DNA of 58,852 nt from Deltaproteobacteria bacterium HGW-Deltaproteobacteria-15 (GTDB lineage Bacteria > Desulfobacterota > DSM-4660 > Desulfatiglandales > HGW-15). Positions 48,708-58,190 of the stretch are shown one piece after another. A program made the translations under genes and the position numbers. The DNA is taken from NCBI GenBank assembly GCA_002840535.1, contig PHBH01000047.1:1-58852 (forward strand). The letters run 5' to 3'. The notes beneath the pieces were generated by a model. The model ran no database searches. It saw only the letters and a program-made list of their open reading frames with translations, and had not been told where the DNA came from. The stretch's first letter is position 1. Each line of letters opens with the position of its first letter.

Positions 48708-50177
48708 ATGGAAAAGATACTGATCATTGATGACGACGAGGGATTGAACCACTTCCTCGGCCGATTCTTCAAAAGAAAAGGGTATGCGGTGACCATTTGC
48801 CTCAGCGGCGAACAGGCCATCAGAACGGTCAGCGGCGAAAACTTTGACTTAATTCTGCTGGATTACAAAATGCCGGGGCTCAACGGGCTGGATACCCTGA
48901 CGAAAATCCGGGAAGGCCAGGTCAAAACGCCGATCATTATCACGACCGCATACGGCAGCACCGATACAGCCATTGAGGCCATGAAGCGGGGCGCCTATGA
49001 CTATCTGAGCAAGCCGTTTGAAAGACAAGAGCTCAGCCGTATCGTCAGCGAGGGGTTGGAATTGAATCGCCGGATGAAGGAGGTCGTCTGCCTGCCCGAT
49101 CCCGCATCGGCAGTCAAGACGGCCTCGCCTAAAGGAATGTTGAAAATGGTCGGCCGGAGCAAGAAAATGCAGGCCGTCTATAAGACCATCGGCCAGATCG
49201 CTGAAAAAGACGTGGCGGTTTTGCTCACCGGTGAAAGCGGCACAGGCAAGGAACTGGCAGCAAAAGCCATCTATCATCACAGCCGGAGAAAAGAAAAGCC
49301 CTTTCTCGCCATCAATTGCGCTGCCATACCGGAGCAGCTCTTTGAAAGTGAATTTTTCGGCTATGAGCGCGGCGCCTTCACCGGGGCTCACCAGACCCGA
49401 ATCGGTAAGATTGAACGATGTGACGGCGGCACATGCTTTTTGGATGAAATCGGAGATATGTCCATGGCCTTACAAGCCAAATTGCTCCGTGTCTTGCAGG
49501 AGGGCGAGTTTGAAAGGCTCGGCGGTAGAGGGCCTGTAAAGATCGATGTCCGCATCATTGCTGCCACCAACAAGGACCTGGCTTTGGCCGTCCAGAACGG
49601 CCTGTTCAGGGAAGATCTCTACTGGCGGTTGAAGGTGATCACCATCGAACTTCCGCCATTAAGAAAGCGGGCGGAGGATATCCCGGAATTGACGGAGTAC
49701 TTTATCGCACGATCCGGGGCCGAATACGACAGACCCATCCGGCATGTCTCTGAAGGAGTTTTGAAGCAGTTTTGCGCCTATCCCTGGCCAGGCAACATTC
49801 GCGAACTGGAAAACTGTATCCGCAGGGCCATTCTTCTGTGCACCGGCGATATTATCACGGAAGAGCATATCGAGTCGCTGAACGGGCAGAAGGAGCATCT
49901 TCCCCAGACACTGAATCATAAGCAATTGATGGACAACTTGAGAGAGAAACTGCAAGCGGTCCTGCCCGACATCCTGCGCCTTTCAAAGCAGTCCGTCCAT
50001 GCAAACATCATTGAAATGGTTGAAGAGACGATCATCCTCAAGGCGCTCGAAGAATGTGGGAACAACCAGGTCAAAGCAGCCGGAATGCTCGGTATCAGCC
50101 GGAATACATTGCGGCATCGCCTGAAAAGACATATTGAAAAGCGAAACAACATCGATTTTCCGCCAGAGCAAACCTGA
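48708..50177 (+). CDS. NtrC-family sigma-54-dependent response regulator
   Basis: A 489-residue transcription activator. The receiver domain (about 3-115) has acidic residues IDDDEG and phosphoacceptor Asp52 (LLDYKMPG). The AAA+ domain (about 150-385) shows Walker A GESGTGKE (175-182), the sigma-54-contacting GAFTGA (222-227), CFLDEIGDM and YLYWRL-like (DLYWRLKV) segments. A Fis-type helix-turn-helix is at the C-terminus (NQVKAAGMLGISRNTLRHRLK). It activates sigma-54 promoters after phosphorylation by the kinase before it. I start at the ATG at 48708, 134 bases past the kinase stop. The open extension to 48582 crosses the repeat and is not regulator-like. Confidence 0.94.
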   Translation: MEKILIIDDDEGLNHFLGRFFKRKGYAVTICLSGEQAIRTVSGENFDLILLDYKMPGLNGLDTLTKIREGQVKTPIIITTAYGSTDTAIEAMKRGAYDYLSKPFERQELSRIVSEGLELNRRMKEVVCLPDPASAVKTASPKGMLKMVGRSKKMQAVYKTIGQIAEKDVAVLLTGESGTGKELAAKAIYHHSRRKEKPFLAINCAAIPEQLFESEFFGYERGAFTGAHQTRIGKIERCDGGTCFLDEIGDMSMALQAKLLRVLQEGEFERLGGRGPVKIDVRIIAATNKDLALAVQNGLFREDLYWRLKVITIELPPLRKRAEDIPELTEYFIARSGAEYDRPIRHVSEGVLKQFCAYPWPGNIRELENCIRRAILLCTGDIITEEHIESLNGQKEHLPQTLNHKQLMDNLREKLQAVLPDILRLSKQSVHANIIEMVEETIILKALEECGNNQVKAAGMLGISRNTLRHRLKRHIEKRNNIDFPPEQT

Positions 50178-50397
50178 GCGGCCGGGGTTGGATACCTTGA
50201 TACGAATAGGGTGCTCCATCTAAGCTTGACACACAAGGGCCAAATCCTCCGCCTATGGAAAGCGAGATCTTGTCACCATGTTTTTTCTTGCAATACTTTC
50301 AAGGGTTTTATAGAACCGGAGGGAATTCATAAGGCACCAGCGTCAGTTACTCTGTAAGGCAAGCAAGAATGGACAAAAATGATAAGAGAAGGGGACT

Positions 50398-50559
50398 ATG
50401 AAAAAAATTATCATGGCAATGCTTTTCATCGCTCTCAGCGCAGGGATAGCGCTGGCAGGAGGAGATAAAGTGCGTGGAGATAACGGCGAAGGCCCGACAA
50501 TACAAGATTTTTGCGGGCCTGACGACGATTGTGGAGGCGACCCCTATTGGTGGGATTAA
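50398..50559 (+). CDS. Small secreted peptide
   Basis: A 53-residue open frame with a clean signal peptide: MKKIIMAMLFIALSAGIALA then a predicted cut before Gly21. The mature part of about 33 residues is acidic and carries two Cys (Cys39 and Cys45), a DDDCGGD run and an aromatic YWWD end, and could form one disulfide loop. AGGGG sits 5 bases before the ATG. It lies 220 bases after the sigma-54 regulator on the same strand. A GC stem (50582-50607) follows, so it may be a separately regulated unit. No family is recognised. Confidence 0.65.
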   Translation: MKKIIMAMLFIALSAGIALAGGDKVRGDNGEGPTIQDFCGPDDDCGGDPYWWD

Positions 50560-50581
50560 TATAAAGGTGTCTTTTCTTCGT

Positions 50582-50607
50582 CCCGCCGCCACGAAGCCGG
50601 TGGCGGG
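50582..50607 (+). terminator. Possible terminator hairpin after the secreted peptide
   Basis: CCCGCCGCC, loop ACGAAGCC, then GGTGGCGGG form a 9-bp stem with one G-T pair. No T-tract follows, so it may be an intergenic hairpin rather than an efficient terminator. It begins 22 bases after the peptide stop codon. Confidence 0.5.
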
Positions 50608-51000
50608 CATTCACATTTCTGGTTTGTGTGTGTAGACCGGAACGTCCAGTGGTTTATTGATCTATTACTGCCAAGCGAAGATCTTTTTCAGATACGACCT
50701 TCTCCCCCCGCTGGGTTGACTGACTCACTGCGCGCTGCGATAAGCGTAATCGCATTGCCAACTCGATCGGGCTCTACCCCCGTTCACGGGCAGCAAATAG
50801 CGGCCACACTGCGGGCCGTCACCGCTCCTGGTATTTCCCCTTCCTGGTGAAAAGGGGATTCATTTCGAGGCTGCCCGGCAAGGCAATGAGCGGGGAGTTG
50901 TCGAATTCACTTGATTTTTCCTCACATAGAATGTTAAGGTGTATTCCCCTACCGCTTTAATCTACTTACTTGAAATCCATTATTCAGAACGAGGTCCTGA
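50608..51000. other. Intergenic region before the large PAS sensor kinase
   Basis: About 390 bases without a supported gene. The right end is AT-rich and carries a GAGG ribosome site 6 bases before the GTG at 51001. No convincing promoter or palindrome was found. Confidence 0.4.
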
Positions 51001-53928
51001 GTGAACAAAGTCCCACACCGGTTATGGGCGGCGTTTACGATTCTGTTCCTTGTCCTCTTGTGCGGGGGCGGCTGGTTCTACAGAGCCCAAGAGCAACGGT
51101 TGCGAGCGGAGGCCGAGGAGTACCTCCAGGCCATCTCCCATCTGAAGGTGGCCCAGATCTCCCAGTGGCGTGCGGAACATTTAGCCGATGCCAACGAAAT
51201 GCTGGACAGGCCCTTCACCAGAGCCCTCATTGCCCGATGGATGGTGAGTCCTCAGGACGAAGACGCCGAGCAGATCCTCTCCTGGTTCAGGTCGCTCCGG
51301 AAGCATCATAAATTCAACGATGTCCTGCTCGTGGATGCTGTCGGACGGACGCTGTTGAGCTTATCGGGCCGACGCGACCGGCTTGACACGGAAGTGGTGC
51401 AAGCACTTGAAACCGCTTTGCGGGAACGACGATCCGTACTATGCGATCTGCACATCGGCTCTCCTGACCAGTCCCCCCGTCTGGAAGCCATAGCGCCGCT
51501 CTTTTCCGGAGAGGAGAAGAATGCTGTGCCCATCGGAGCGGTTGTGCAGCAGATCGACGCGCAACAGTTCCTCTACCCGCTGATAGCTTCCTGGCCTACT
51601 CCCAGCCGTAGCGCGGAAACCCTGCTTGTCCGCCGGGATGGGGATTCCGCCCTGTTCCTGAATGCCCTCCGCCACAGAAAAGAAACCGCACTGAAACTGC
51701 GCATCCCTTTGACCGAAAAAGAGGTACCTGCGGTGATGGCCGTACTGGGCAGGGAGGGGATGATGGATGGAAAAGACTATCGTGGTATCGATGTGCTGTC
51801 TGCCCTGAAGGCCGTACCGGATTCACCGTGGTTCATGGTGGCAAAGGTCGATGAGGCGGAGATTCTGGCCGGTTGGCACCTCCTTTCCTACATCATTCTG
51901 GCTCTGGTTCTGGGACTCATGACGGCAATGGCCTCGACGATAGGAATGGCCTGGCAATATTATGCTAAAGCGCATTACCGCGCGCTATTAGAGTCTGAGG
52001 AGGCTTTGCGGAAGAGTGAGGCGCGTTACGGCGCCACGGTCATGAGCATTGGAGACGGAGTGATCGCCACCGATGCGGAGGCGAGGGTGGAGCTTCTGAA
52101 TCCTGTTGCCGAGACCCTCACCGGTTGGAGGCAGGGGGAGGCAAGAGGCAAACCGGTAACGGAGGTCTTCCGGATCATCAACGAGCATACCCGAAATTCG
52201 GTCGAGAACCCGGTCGAGCGAGTCCTCCGTGAGGGGGTAGTCGCGGGTCTGGCGAACCATACCTTGCTGGTTGCCCTGGACGGGAAGGAATACCCGATTG
52301 CGGATAGCGGAGCGCCCATCCTCAGCAAGGATGGAGAAATCACCGGAGTGGTGCTCGTCTTTCGCGACCAGAGCGAAGAGCGGGCTTTCTTGAATGAGTT
52401 GCGGGAGAGTGAAGAAAAATACAGGGATTTATACGACGAAGCGCCGGTGGGCTATGTCGAGTTGGACTGCGAAGGGCGGATTGACAGGGTCAACAAGAAG
52501 ATACTGGAAATGCTTGGCTACACCGCCATGGAGATGTTAGGTGAGCCTTTGTGGAACTTCGTGGTCGAGAAAAAGGAGGCCGAGCAGGCCATCAAGGCAA
52601 CTCTCTCGGGTAAGGCGCCCCCCAACAAAGCCCTGGAGCGGACCTACAAGCGAAGAGACGGTGCAGCCATTCCCGTGGTCCTTGAAGGCAAGGTTGCAAG
52701 GGACAGTGAAGGCAGAATCAATGGAATCCGTACAACCATCCAGGACATCACCGAGCGCAAGAAAGCCGAGGAGGAACTGCGCACTCATGAAGCGCAGCTT
52801 TCCAAGGCCAACCAGATCATGTCAGGGATACTGGAGCACACCCACATGCTGGCAGCTCTCCTCGATACGCAGTTCAACTTCGTCTGGGTTAATCGCGCCT
52901 ATGCAGCCGCAGGCCGACATGACCAGTCCTTCTTCGCTGGCAAGAATCACTTCGATCTCTACCCCCACGAAGGCAACAAGGCGATTTTTCGAAAAGTCGC
53001 GGACACCGGGGAGCCGCTTTTCATCACTGCCAAGCCGTTCGAGTATCCTGACCGGCCGGAGCGCGGCATAACTTACTGGGACTGGAGCCTGATCCCTGTC
53101 AAGGACGCTGCTGGTGCAGTCACGAATCTCGTCTTCACCTTAATGGAAGTAACTGAACGGGTCAGAGCACAGGAGGAGCTTCGGAAGGCGCGCGACCAAC
53201 TGGAATCCCGGGTCCGGGATCGGACCGCCGAACTCGAGCGGAGAAATCGGGAACTTCAGGAGTTTGCCTTCGTGGCATCCCATGACCTGAATGAGCCCCT
53301 GCGGAAAATTCAGGTTTTTGGATCACTCCTGCGGGAAAAAGGATCCGGTCGTCTCAGTGAAGTTGAGAACGATTATATCTCCCGCATGACCGGGGCGGCA
53401 AACCGTATGCAGGAACTCCTCGATGCGCTGCTCAGGTATTCGCGCATAGACACAAGAGGGTGCGATTTCATCCGTGTCCAGTTAAACAAAATCGTGCACG
53501 AAGCAGCCGGTGATCTTGAAGTCGCCATACGCAGTGTTGGGGTTCAGGTGGAAATAGGGTCGCTGCCGATCATAAACGGCGACCCATTCCAATGGCGGCA
53601 GGTGTTCCAGAACCTGATCGGGAACGCAGCCAAATACCACCGTTCCGAGGTCAAACCATTCATCAAGATCTATGGTGAGGAAGGTGAGGGAGCGTACACT
53701 ATCTTCGTGGAGGACAACGGGATCGGCTTTGATGAGAAATACCTGGACAAAATATTCCAGCCGTTTCAGCGACTCCATGGAAAACACGAGTATCAGGGGA
53801 CAGGCATCGGTCTGGCCATTTGCAAAAAAATTGTAGAACGCCACGGCGGCACAATTACAGCGAAGAGCACCCTGGGGAAGGGCTCAACTTTCGTGATTAC
53901 CTTGCCGACAAGGCAAGCCGGCTTCTAA
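51001..53928 (+). CDS. Large PAS-domain sensor histidine kinase (phytochrome-type kinase core)
   Basis: A 975-residue kinase. An N-terminal helix (about 8-26) and another near 297-325 (IILALVLGLMTAMAST) flank an extracytoplasmic region of about 270 residues. Three PAS units follow (about 340-465, 470-595 and 605-720), each ending in a typical DxTE or similar linker (QDITERKKAEEEL; LMEVTERVRAQEEL). A long coiled linker leads to the His box (FVASHDLNEPLRKIQV, His761) of the phytochrome-like HisKA type, then NLIGNAAKYH, DNGIGFDEKYLDKIFQPFQR, GTGIGLAICKKIVERHGG and the end. No receiver domain is present, and no response regulator sits beside it. The start is a GTG with GAGG upstream. Confidence 0.9.
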   Translation: MNKVPHRLWAAFTILFLVLLCGGGWFYRAQEQRLRAEAEEYLQAISHLKVAQISQWRAEHLADANEMLDRPFTRALIARWMVSPQDEDAEQILSWFRSLRKHHKFNDVLLVDAVGRTLLSLSGRRDRLDTEVVQALETALRERRSVLCDLHIGSPDQSPRLEAIAPLFSGEEKNAVPIGAVVQQIDAQQFLYPLIASWPTPSRSAETLLVRRDGDSALFLNALRHRKETALKLRIPLTEKEVPAVMAVLGREGMMDGKDYRGIDVLSALKAVPDSPWFMVAKVDEAEILAGWHLLSYIILALVLGLMTAMASTIGMAWQYYAKAHYRALLESEEALRKSEARYGATVMSIGDGVIATDAEARVELLNPVAETLTGWRQGEARGKPVTEVFRIINEHTRNSVENPVERVLREGVVAGLANHTLLVALDGKEYPIADSGAPILSKDGEITGVVLVFRDQSEERAFLNELRESEEKYRDLYDEAPVGYVELDCEGRIDRVNKKILEMLGYTAMEMLGEPLWNFVVEKKEAEQAIKATLSGKAPPNKALERTYKRRDGAAIPVVLEGKVARDSEGRINGIRTTIQDITERKKAEEELRTHEAQLSKANQIMSGILEHTHMLAALLDTQFNFVWVNRAYAAAGRHDQSFFAGKNHFDLYPHEGNKAIFRKVADTGEPLFITAKPFEYPDRPERGITYWDWSLIPVKDAAGAVTNLVFTLMEVTERVRAQEELRKARDQLESRVRDRTAELERRNRELQEFAFVASHDLNEPLRKIQVFGSLLREKGSGRLSEVENDYISRMTGAANRMQELLDALLRYSRIDTRGCDFIRVQLNKIVHEAAGDLEVAIRSVGVQVEIGSLPIINGDPFQWRQVFQNLIGNAAKYHRSEVKPFIKIYGEEGEGAYTIFVEDNGIGFDEKYLDKIFQPFQRLHGKHEYQGTGIGLAICKKIVERHGGTITAKSTLGKGSTFVITLPTRQAGF

Positions 53929-54204
53929 CCCATTTATTACGGAGAGCAGAAAAGAGTTTGCATTTATCTCGCAGAGCCCACAGAGCGAGTTGTTACTCGA
54001 TCGACGGCTGAACCGAAATGCCGCCTACAGCTCTTGCCCCGAAGGGTGAAGTTTGTCCTGTTTTTTTGAAAAAAACAGGACAAGTTGGCACTCTCCAGAA
54101 CTCTGTGCCCTCAAGCGAAGCGGGCGAGAGACGCTCTTTCTTTCATCGAAATACAGTCTTCACCCCATGTAGGAGAAGTCGACAGCGTACTAGAGTCGTG
54201 ATTC
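53929..54204. other. Gap containing dispersed repeat copy B
   Basis: About 275 bases between two sensor-kinase genes, mostly occupied by the repeat at 53971-54133. The remaining flanks hold nothing I can assign. Confidence 0.5.
53971..54133. repeat. Dispersed repeat, copy B, with hairpin showing compensatory change
   Basis: Aligns with copy A (2362-2535). The inverted repeat at 54055-54081 has arms GTCCTGTTTTTTT and AAAAAAACAGGAC around one G. Copy A has GACCTG and CAGGTC at the same places. The A/T change on the left arm is matched by T/A on the right, so pairing is kept. Both copies end AGCGAAGCG(T/G)GCGAGAGAC. Confidence 0.7.
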
Positions 54205-56862
54205 ATGCGGACACAAATAACCTTGGATAACCTGAGCCTGTCTGATCTCATCGACACCCAAGCCATTCAGTTCATGATGGACGACTTCTACCGTGTCGCC
54301 ACCGTTCCCATGAGCATCATTGATCTTAAAGGGGAGGTGCTGGTCGGGGTGGGATGGCAGGATATCTGCGCAACATTTCACCGTGTCCACCCGGAAACCC
54401 GCAGGCACTGTATGGAAAGCGACCTGCATCTCTCCGCAGGCATTCCCGCTGGAGAATTCCGACTGTACAAGTGCCTGAACAACATGTGGGACATCGCGAC
54501 ACCGATATTTGTAGGCGGCCACCACATGGGCAACGTCTTCTCAGGGCAATTCTTTTTTGACGATGAGACGATCGATTACGATATCTTTCGATCACAGGCT
54601 CATAAGTACGGGTTTGATGAAAAGGGATATCTTGACGCACTGGACGGGGTTCCACGCCTGAGCAGGAGGAAAGTGGACTCAGGCATGTCCTTCTTTATCA
54701 GAATTGCGGAAATGATCGCGAGCATGAGCTACACCAATGTAAAGCTTTCCCAATCCCTGGCGGAGCGGGATGCTTTAACGGTTTCCCTTCAAGAAAACAG
54801 GGAAGATCTGAACCGCGCCCAGGCGGTAGCTCACATGGGAAGCTGGCGGCTGGATTTCCGCCGGGATGAATTGACGTGGTCTGACGAGGCCTACATGATA
54901 TTCGGAGTTCCCATAGGAACGCCGCTCACTTATGAGAGCTTTCTAAGCGCCATCCATCCGGAAGACAGGGGGTATGTTGACAAGGAATGGTCAGCGGCCT
55001 TGCGTGGCGTACCTTACGACATCGAACACCGCATAATCGTTGATGATGCCACGAAATGGGTTCATGAAAAGGCCGAGTTGGAGTTCAATGAGGATGGATC
55101 GCTAAAGGGCGGATTCGGAACGGTTCAGGACATCACCGAGAAAAAGGCGGCTGAAGCCAACCAGACCCTGCTGACGAACGCGTTACGGGTTCTCAATCGT
55201 GGCGGCGACCTGCAATCTCTTGTCTCCGAGACGCTCCGCTTGATTCGGGAGGCGACAGGGTTCGACGCGGTGGGGATGCGGTTGAGGCAAAATGAGGACT
55301 GCCCTTATTTCGCTCAAGATGGCTTTTCAGAGGAATTCTTAAAGGAAGAGAATTTCCTCTGCGGGAAGGACCACAACGGAAAGATCGTTCGTAACGCGCA
55401 GGGCCGGGTCGTGCTCGAATGCACATGTGGCCTGGTTCTGTCCGGGCAGACCGACCCCGGTATGTCCTGCTTCACCAGAGGCGGAAGCTTTTGGACAAAT
55501 AGTTCGCACGAACTGCTCGCGCTGCCGCCCGAAGACGACCCAAGGACCAATCCCCGCAACCGCTGCATTCATGCCGGGTACGAATCCGTCGGCCTTTTTC
55601 CGGTGCGATCGGGTAGAGAGATCATCGGTCTGCTGCAGTTGAACGGGCGCGGCGCAGGGAAGTTTACTCCGGAGCTGATCGCTGTCTATGAGAACCTGGC
55701 GCAGAACATCGGCATGGCACTACAGCGCACAATGGCCGAGGAAGCGCTACGCGAAAGCGAGGAAAAGCTCCGCAGTGCTTTTGCAAACGCCGCCACCGGC
55801 TTTGCCATCATGAAGCCCGACGGCCGTTTCGCGGATGCCAACCCCGCCTTTTGCGTGCTCACGGGTTATTCACTCGATGAACTGCAGACCTTGAAGTTCA
55901 GGCGACTGATTCATCCAGATGACCTGGCAGAGAACATGAGGCTCGTCAGCCTGATGTTTGCGGGTCAGATCGGCGATTTCGTGCTTGAGAATCGCTATGT
56001 CCGCAAGAACGGTGACCCCGTGTGGGTTCGAAAAAGCGTTTCGCTGGGGCGCGACTCTGAGGGCGCGCCTCGTTGGATCATTGCGCTTGTCGAGGATATC
56101 ACCACGCGAAAGCAGGCAGAGGATGCGCTGCAGAAAGCACATGCTCAGCTTCAACAGCACGCCCGCAAACTGGAGGAGACGAACAAGGAGCTTGAAGGTT
56201 TCGCCTACACGATTTCCCATGACCTCCGCGCCCCCTTGCGAGCCATGAACGGCTATGCAAAACTCATTTCGGATGATTACGGGGAATCTCTTGGAGATGA
56301 AGGCAAGCGGCGGCTCGACGTAATCGAGAAGAATGCGATCAAGATGGGTATGCTCATTGACGACCTGCTTGCTTTTTCTCATGCAGGCAGGACTGCGATG
56401 AGTATCTCCGGAATCGACATGAACGGTCTTGTGGCCGATGTTGTGGAAACACTGAAGACATCGTGCGCCGACCTCAAAGCCCTCATTCATGTCGCCGACC
56501 TCCCACCCGCTAAGGGCGACAGCAGACTCATTAGGGAGGTGGTTTCAAAACTGCTCGAAAATGCAGTGAAATTCAGCAGGAAGAGCCCAGATCCCAGAAT
56601 TGAGATCGGAAGCATTGAACGCGACGGCGAGCAGGTCTATTTTGTCAAAGACAACGGCGTCGGCTTCGACATGAAGTACCACGACAAACTTTTTGGTGTT
56701 TTCCAGCGGCTGGTCACCGATCGCGAGTTCGAGGGAACGGGTGTGGGCCTTGCCATTGTCCACCGTCTCATCACACGTCACGATGGAAGGGTATGGGCTG
56801 AATCCAAGCCGGGAGAAGGAGCGACTTTTTTCTTCGCGTTAAAGGAAAAGAAAGGCGCTTGA
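54205..56862 (+). CDS. PocR/PAS/GAF sensor histidine kinase
   Basis: An 885-residue cytoplasmic kinase with no membrane helix. It begins with a PocR-type sensory domain (about 1-175: DTQAIQFMMDDFYRVATVP, then HRVHPETRRHC and ATPIFVGGHHMGNVFSGQFF). PocR is the ligand-binding domain first seen in the propanediol regulator. A PAS follows (about 200-315), then a GAF domain (about 325-510) with Cys-rich ECTCGLVLSGQTDPGMS, a second PAS (about 515-645), the His box (YTISHDLRAPLRAMNG, His672) and the ATPase domain (LLENAVKFSR, DNGVGF, GTGVGLAIVHRLITRHDG). It should sense a small molecule in the cell. The start ATG has a weak ribosome site. No partner regulator is adjacent. Confidence 0.88.
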   Translation: MRTQITLDNLSLSDLIDTQAIQFMMDDFYRVATVPMSIIDLKGEVLVGVGWQDICATFHRVHPETRRHCMESDLHLSAGIPAGEFRLYKCLNNMWDIATPIFVGGHHMGNVFSGQFFFDDETIDYDIFRSQAHKYGFDEKGYLDALDGVPRLSRRKVDSGMSFFIRIAEMIASMSYTNVKLSQSLAERDALTVSLQENREDLNRAQAVAHMGSWRLDFRRDELTWSDEAYMIFGVPIGTPLTYESFLSAIHPEDRGYVDKEWSAALRGVPYDIEHRIIVDDATKWVHEKAELEFNEDGSLKGGFGTVQDITEKKAAEANQTLLTNALRVLNRGGDLQSLVSETLRLIREATGFDAVGMRLRQNEDCPYFAQDGFSEEFLKEENFLCGKDHNGKIVRNAQGRVVLECTCGLVLSGQTDPGMSCFTRGGSFWTNSSHELLALPPEDDPRTNPRNRCIHAGYESVGLFPVRSGREIIGLLQLNGRGAGKFTPELIAVYENLAQNIGMALQRTMAEEALRESEEKLRSAFANAATGFAIMKPDGRFADANPAFCVLTGYSLDELQTLKFRRLIHPDDLAENMRLVSLMFAGQIGDFVLENRYVRKNGDPVWVRKSVSLGRDSEGAPRWIIALVEDITTRKQAEDALQKAHAQLQQHARKLEETNKELEGFAYTISHDLRAPLRAMNGYAKLISDDYGESLGDEGKRRLDVIEKNAIKMGMLIDDLLAFSHAGRTAMSISGIDMNGLVADVVETLKTSCADLKALIHVADLPPAKGDSRLIREVVSKLLENAVKFSRKSPDPRIEIGSIERDGEQVYFVKDNGVGFDMKYHDKLFGVFQRLVTDREFEGTGVGLAIVHRLITRHDGRVWAESKPGEGATFFFALKEKKGA

Positions 56863-57071
56863 AATGATATCAGCTTATGCATGAGCTGCCATTTGAACCG
56901 AAGTAGCGAGCGAGTCCAAATTAGAAGGAATCCTATCACCATTTCCGGGCCCAGGTGGTCTGACCCGCCCGGCAGTCCGCCCCTACCATTGAAATACCTG
57001 CTTACCCTACTTTCCTCTCTCTTCCTCCTTGAGTAAAAGGGGTGGAGAGGAGAGATAGCGGCGAGGTTCAC
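56863..57071. other. Short gap before the DUF362 gene
   Basis: About 210 bases without a supported gene. GAGG lies 5 bases before the ATG at 57072. No clear regulatory site was seen. Confidence 0.4.
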
Positions 57072-58064
57072 ATGAGTAGAAATATCAGCAGGCGAGCGTT
57101 CCTGAAGTACTCTGCCGTGGGCAGCGGCATACTTTTATTGGGTGCAGGAGGACCGGCTATGGCAGGCCAGCAGAGTCGCGTGGCACTGGTGAGCACTGAG
57201 GACAGGAAGCGGGGCGTGGCTGCGTCCATCGCTGCCCTGAACGTCAATCCCGTGAAAAACAAGGACGTGCTGATCAAACCCAACTTCAACACGGCCGACG
57301 TGTTCCCCGGCTCTACCCACAACGACACCCTTGTAAGCCTGGCGGAAGAAATCTGGAAAATGGGGGCCAGGTCCGTCAGCCTCGGGGAGAGAAGCTATCC
57401 TCTCACAAAGGATGTCATGGAGGAAAAGAGGGTTCTCCCCTTGCTGAAGAAGCTGGATGTGGAGGTGAAGAACTTTGACGACCTCGAACCCAGGGACTGG
57501 GTCGAGTTCAAACCCAAAGGCAGCCACTGGTCCGACGGATTTCGAATCGCCCGCCCCATAATCGAATCCGAATGCCTGGTCTCCACCTGCTGCCTGAAAA
57601 CGCACCAGTACGGCGGCGTCTTCACCCTGTCCCTTAAGCTTCATGTGGGGGTGGTGCCCACGCGCAGGAACGGGTACGCGTACATGAGCGAGCTCCACGG
57701 ATCGCCGCACCAGAGAAAGATGATTGCCGAGATCAACGCGCCATTCAAGCCGTCGCTTGTGGTCCTGGACGGGATCGAGGCCTTTGTGGACGAAGGTCCC
57801 ATGACCGGGAAACGGGCCAAGGCCGGCGTGTTTCTGGCCTCTTCGGATCGAGTGGCGATCGATGCCGTGGGGATCGCGGTCCTGAAATCACTCGGGAGCA
57901 ATGACGCTATCATGAAGCCTGCCATTTTCGAACAGGAACAGATTGCCAGGGCAGTGGAGCTGGGGCTCGGAGCTTCCTCTGCTTCCGAGATCGACCTGGT
58001 CCCATCGGACGAAGCGAGCAGGCCGATGGCAGAGAAAATCTCGCAGATTCTGAAAAAGGGATGA
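57072..58064 (+). CDS. Tat-exported DUF362-domain protein
   Basis: A 330-residue protein with a twin-arginine signal (SRRAFLKYSAVGSG; cut near PAMAG) followed by a DUF362 domain. Family features are NVNPVKNKDVLIKPNFNT, LVSTCCLKTHQYGGVFTLSLK, and VVLDGIEAFVDEGP with VFLASSDRVAIDAVG. DUF362 proteins are often Fe-S-linked and found beside ferredoxins; this one has no ferredoxin CxxCxxC run and only a single CC pair (near residue 177). The reaction is not known. The in-frame start at 57042 is rejected because the Tat motif should be near the N-terminus and the ATG at 57072 has GAGG upstream. Confidence 0.87.
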   Translation: MSRNISRRAFLKYSAVGSGILLLGAGGPAMAGQQSRVALVSTEDRKRGVAASIAALNVNPVKNKDVLIKPNFNTADVFPGSTHNDTLVSLAEEIWKMGARSVSLGERSYPLTKDVMEEKRVLPLLKKLDVEVKNFDDLEPRDWVEFKPKGSHWSDGFRIARPIIESECLVSTCCLKTHQYGGVFTLSLKLHVGVVPTRRNGYAYMSELHGSPHQRKMIAEINAPFKPSLVVLDGIEAFVDEGPMTGKRAKAGVFLASSDRVAIDAVGIAVLKSLGSNDAIMKPAIFEQEQIARAVELGLGASSASEIDLVPSDEASRPMAEKISQILKKG

Positions 58065-58190
58065 TAAGCGCCTCCAGGCGGCTGGAGTATATCGCATACG
58101 CCACATGCCTGGATGATCTGAAAGTGCCCCGGGTCGGTTTAAACCAGACTCCGGACCCCTGGTTGTCGAACCCCTGGCGCTTTCTGATGA

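Noticed and set aside
50200..50400. Sigma-54 promoter before the secreted peptide
   Set aside because: Several GG/GC pairs near the right spacing were examined; none fits the -24/-12 consensus.
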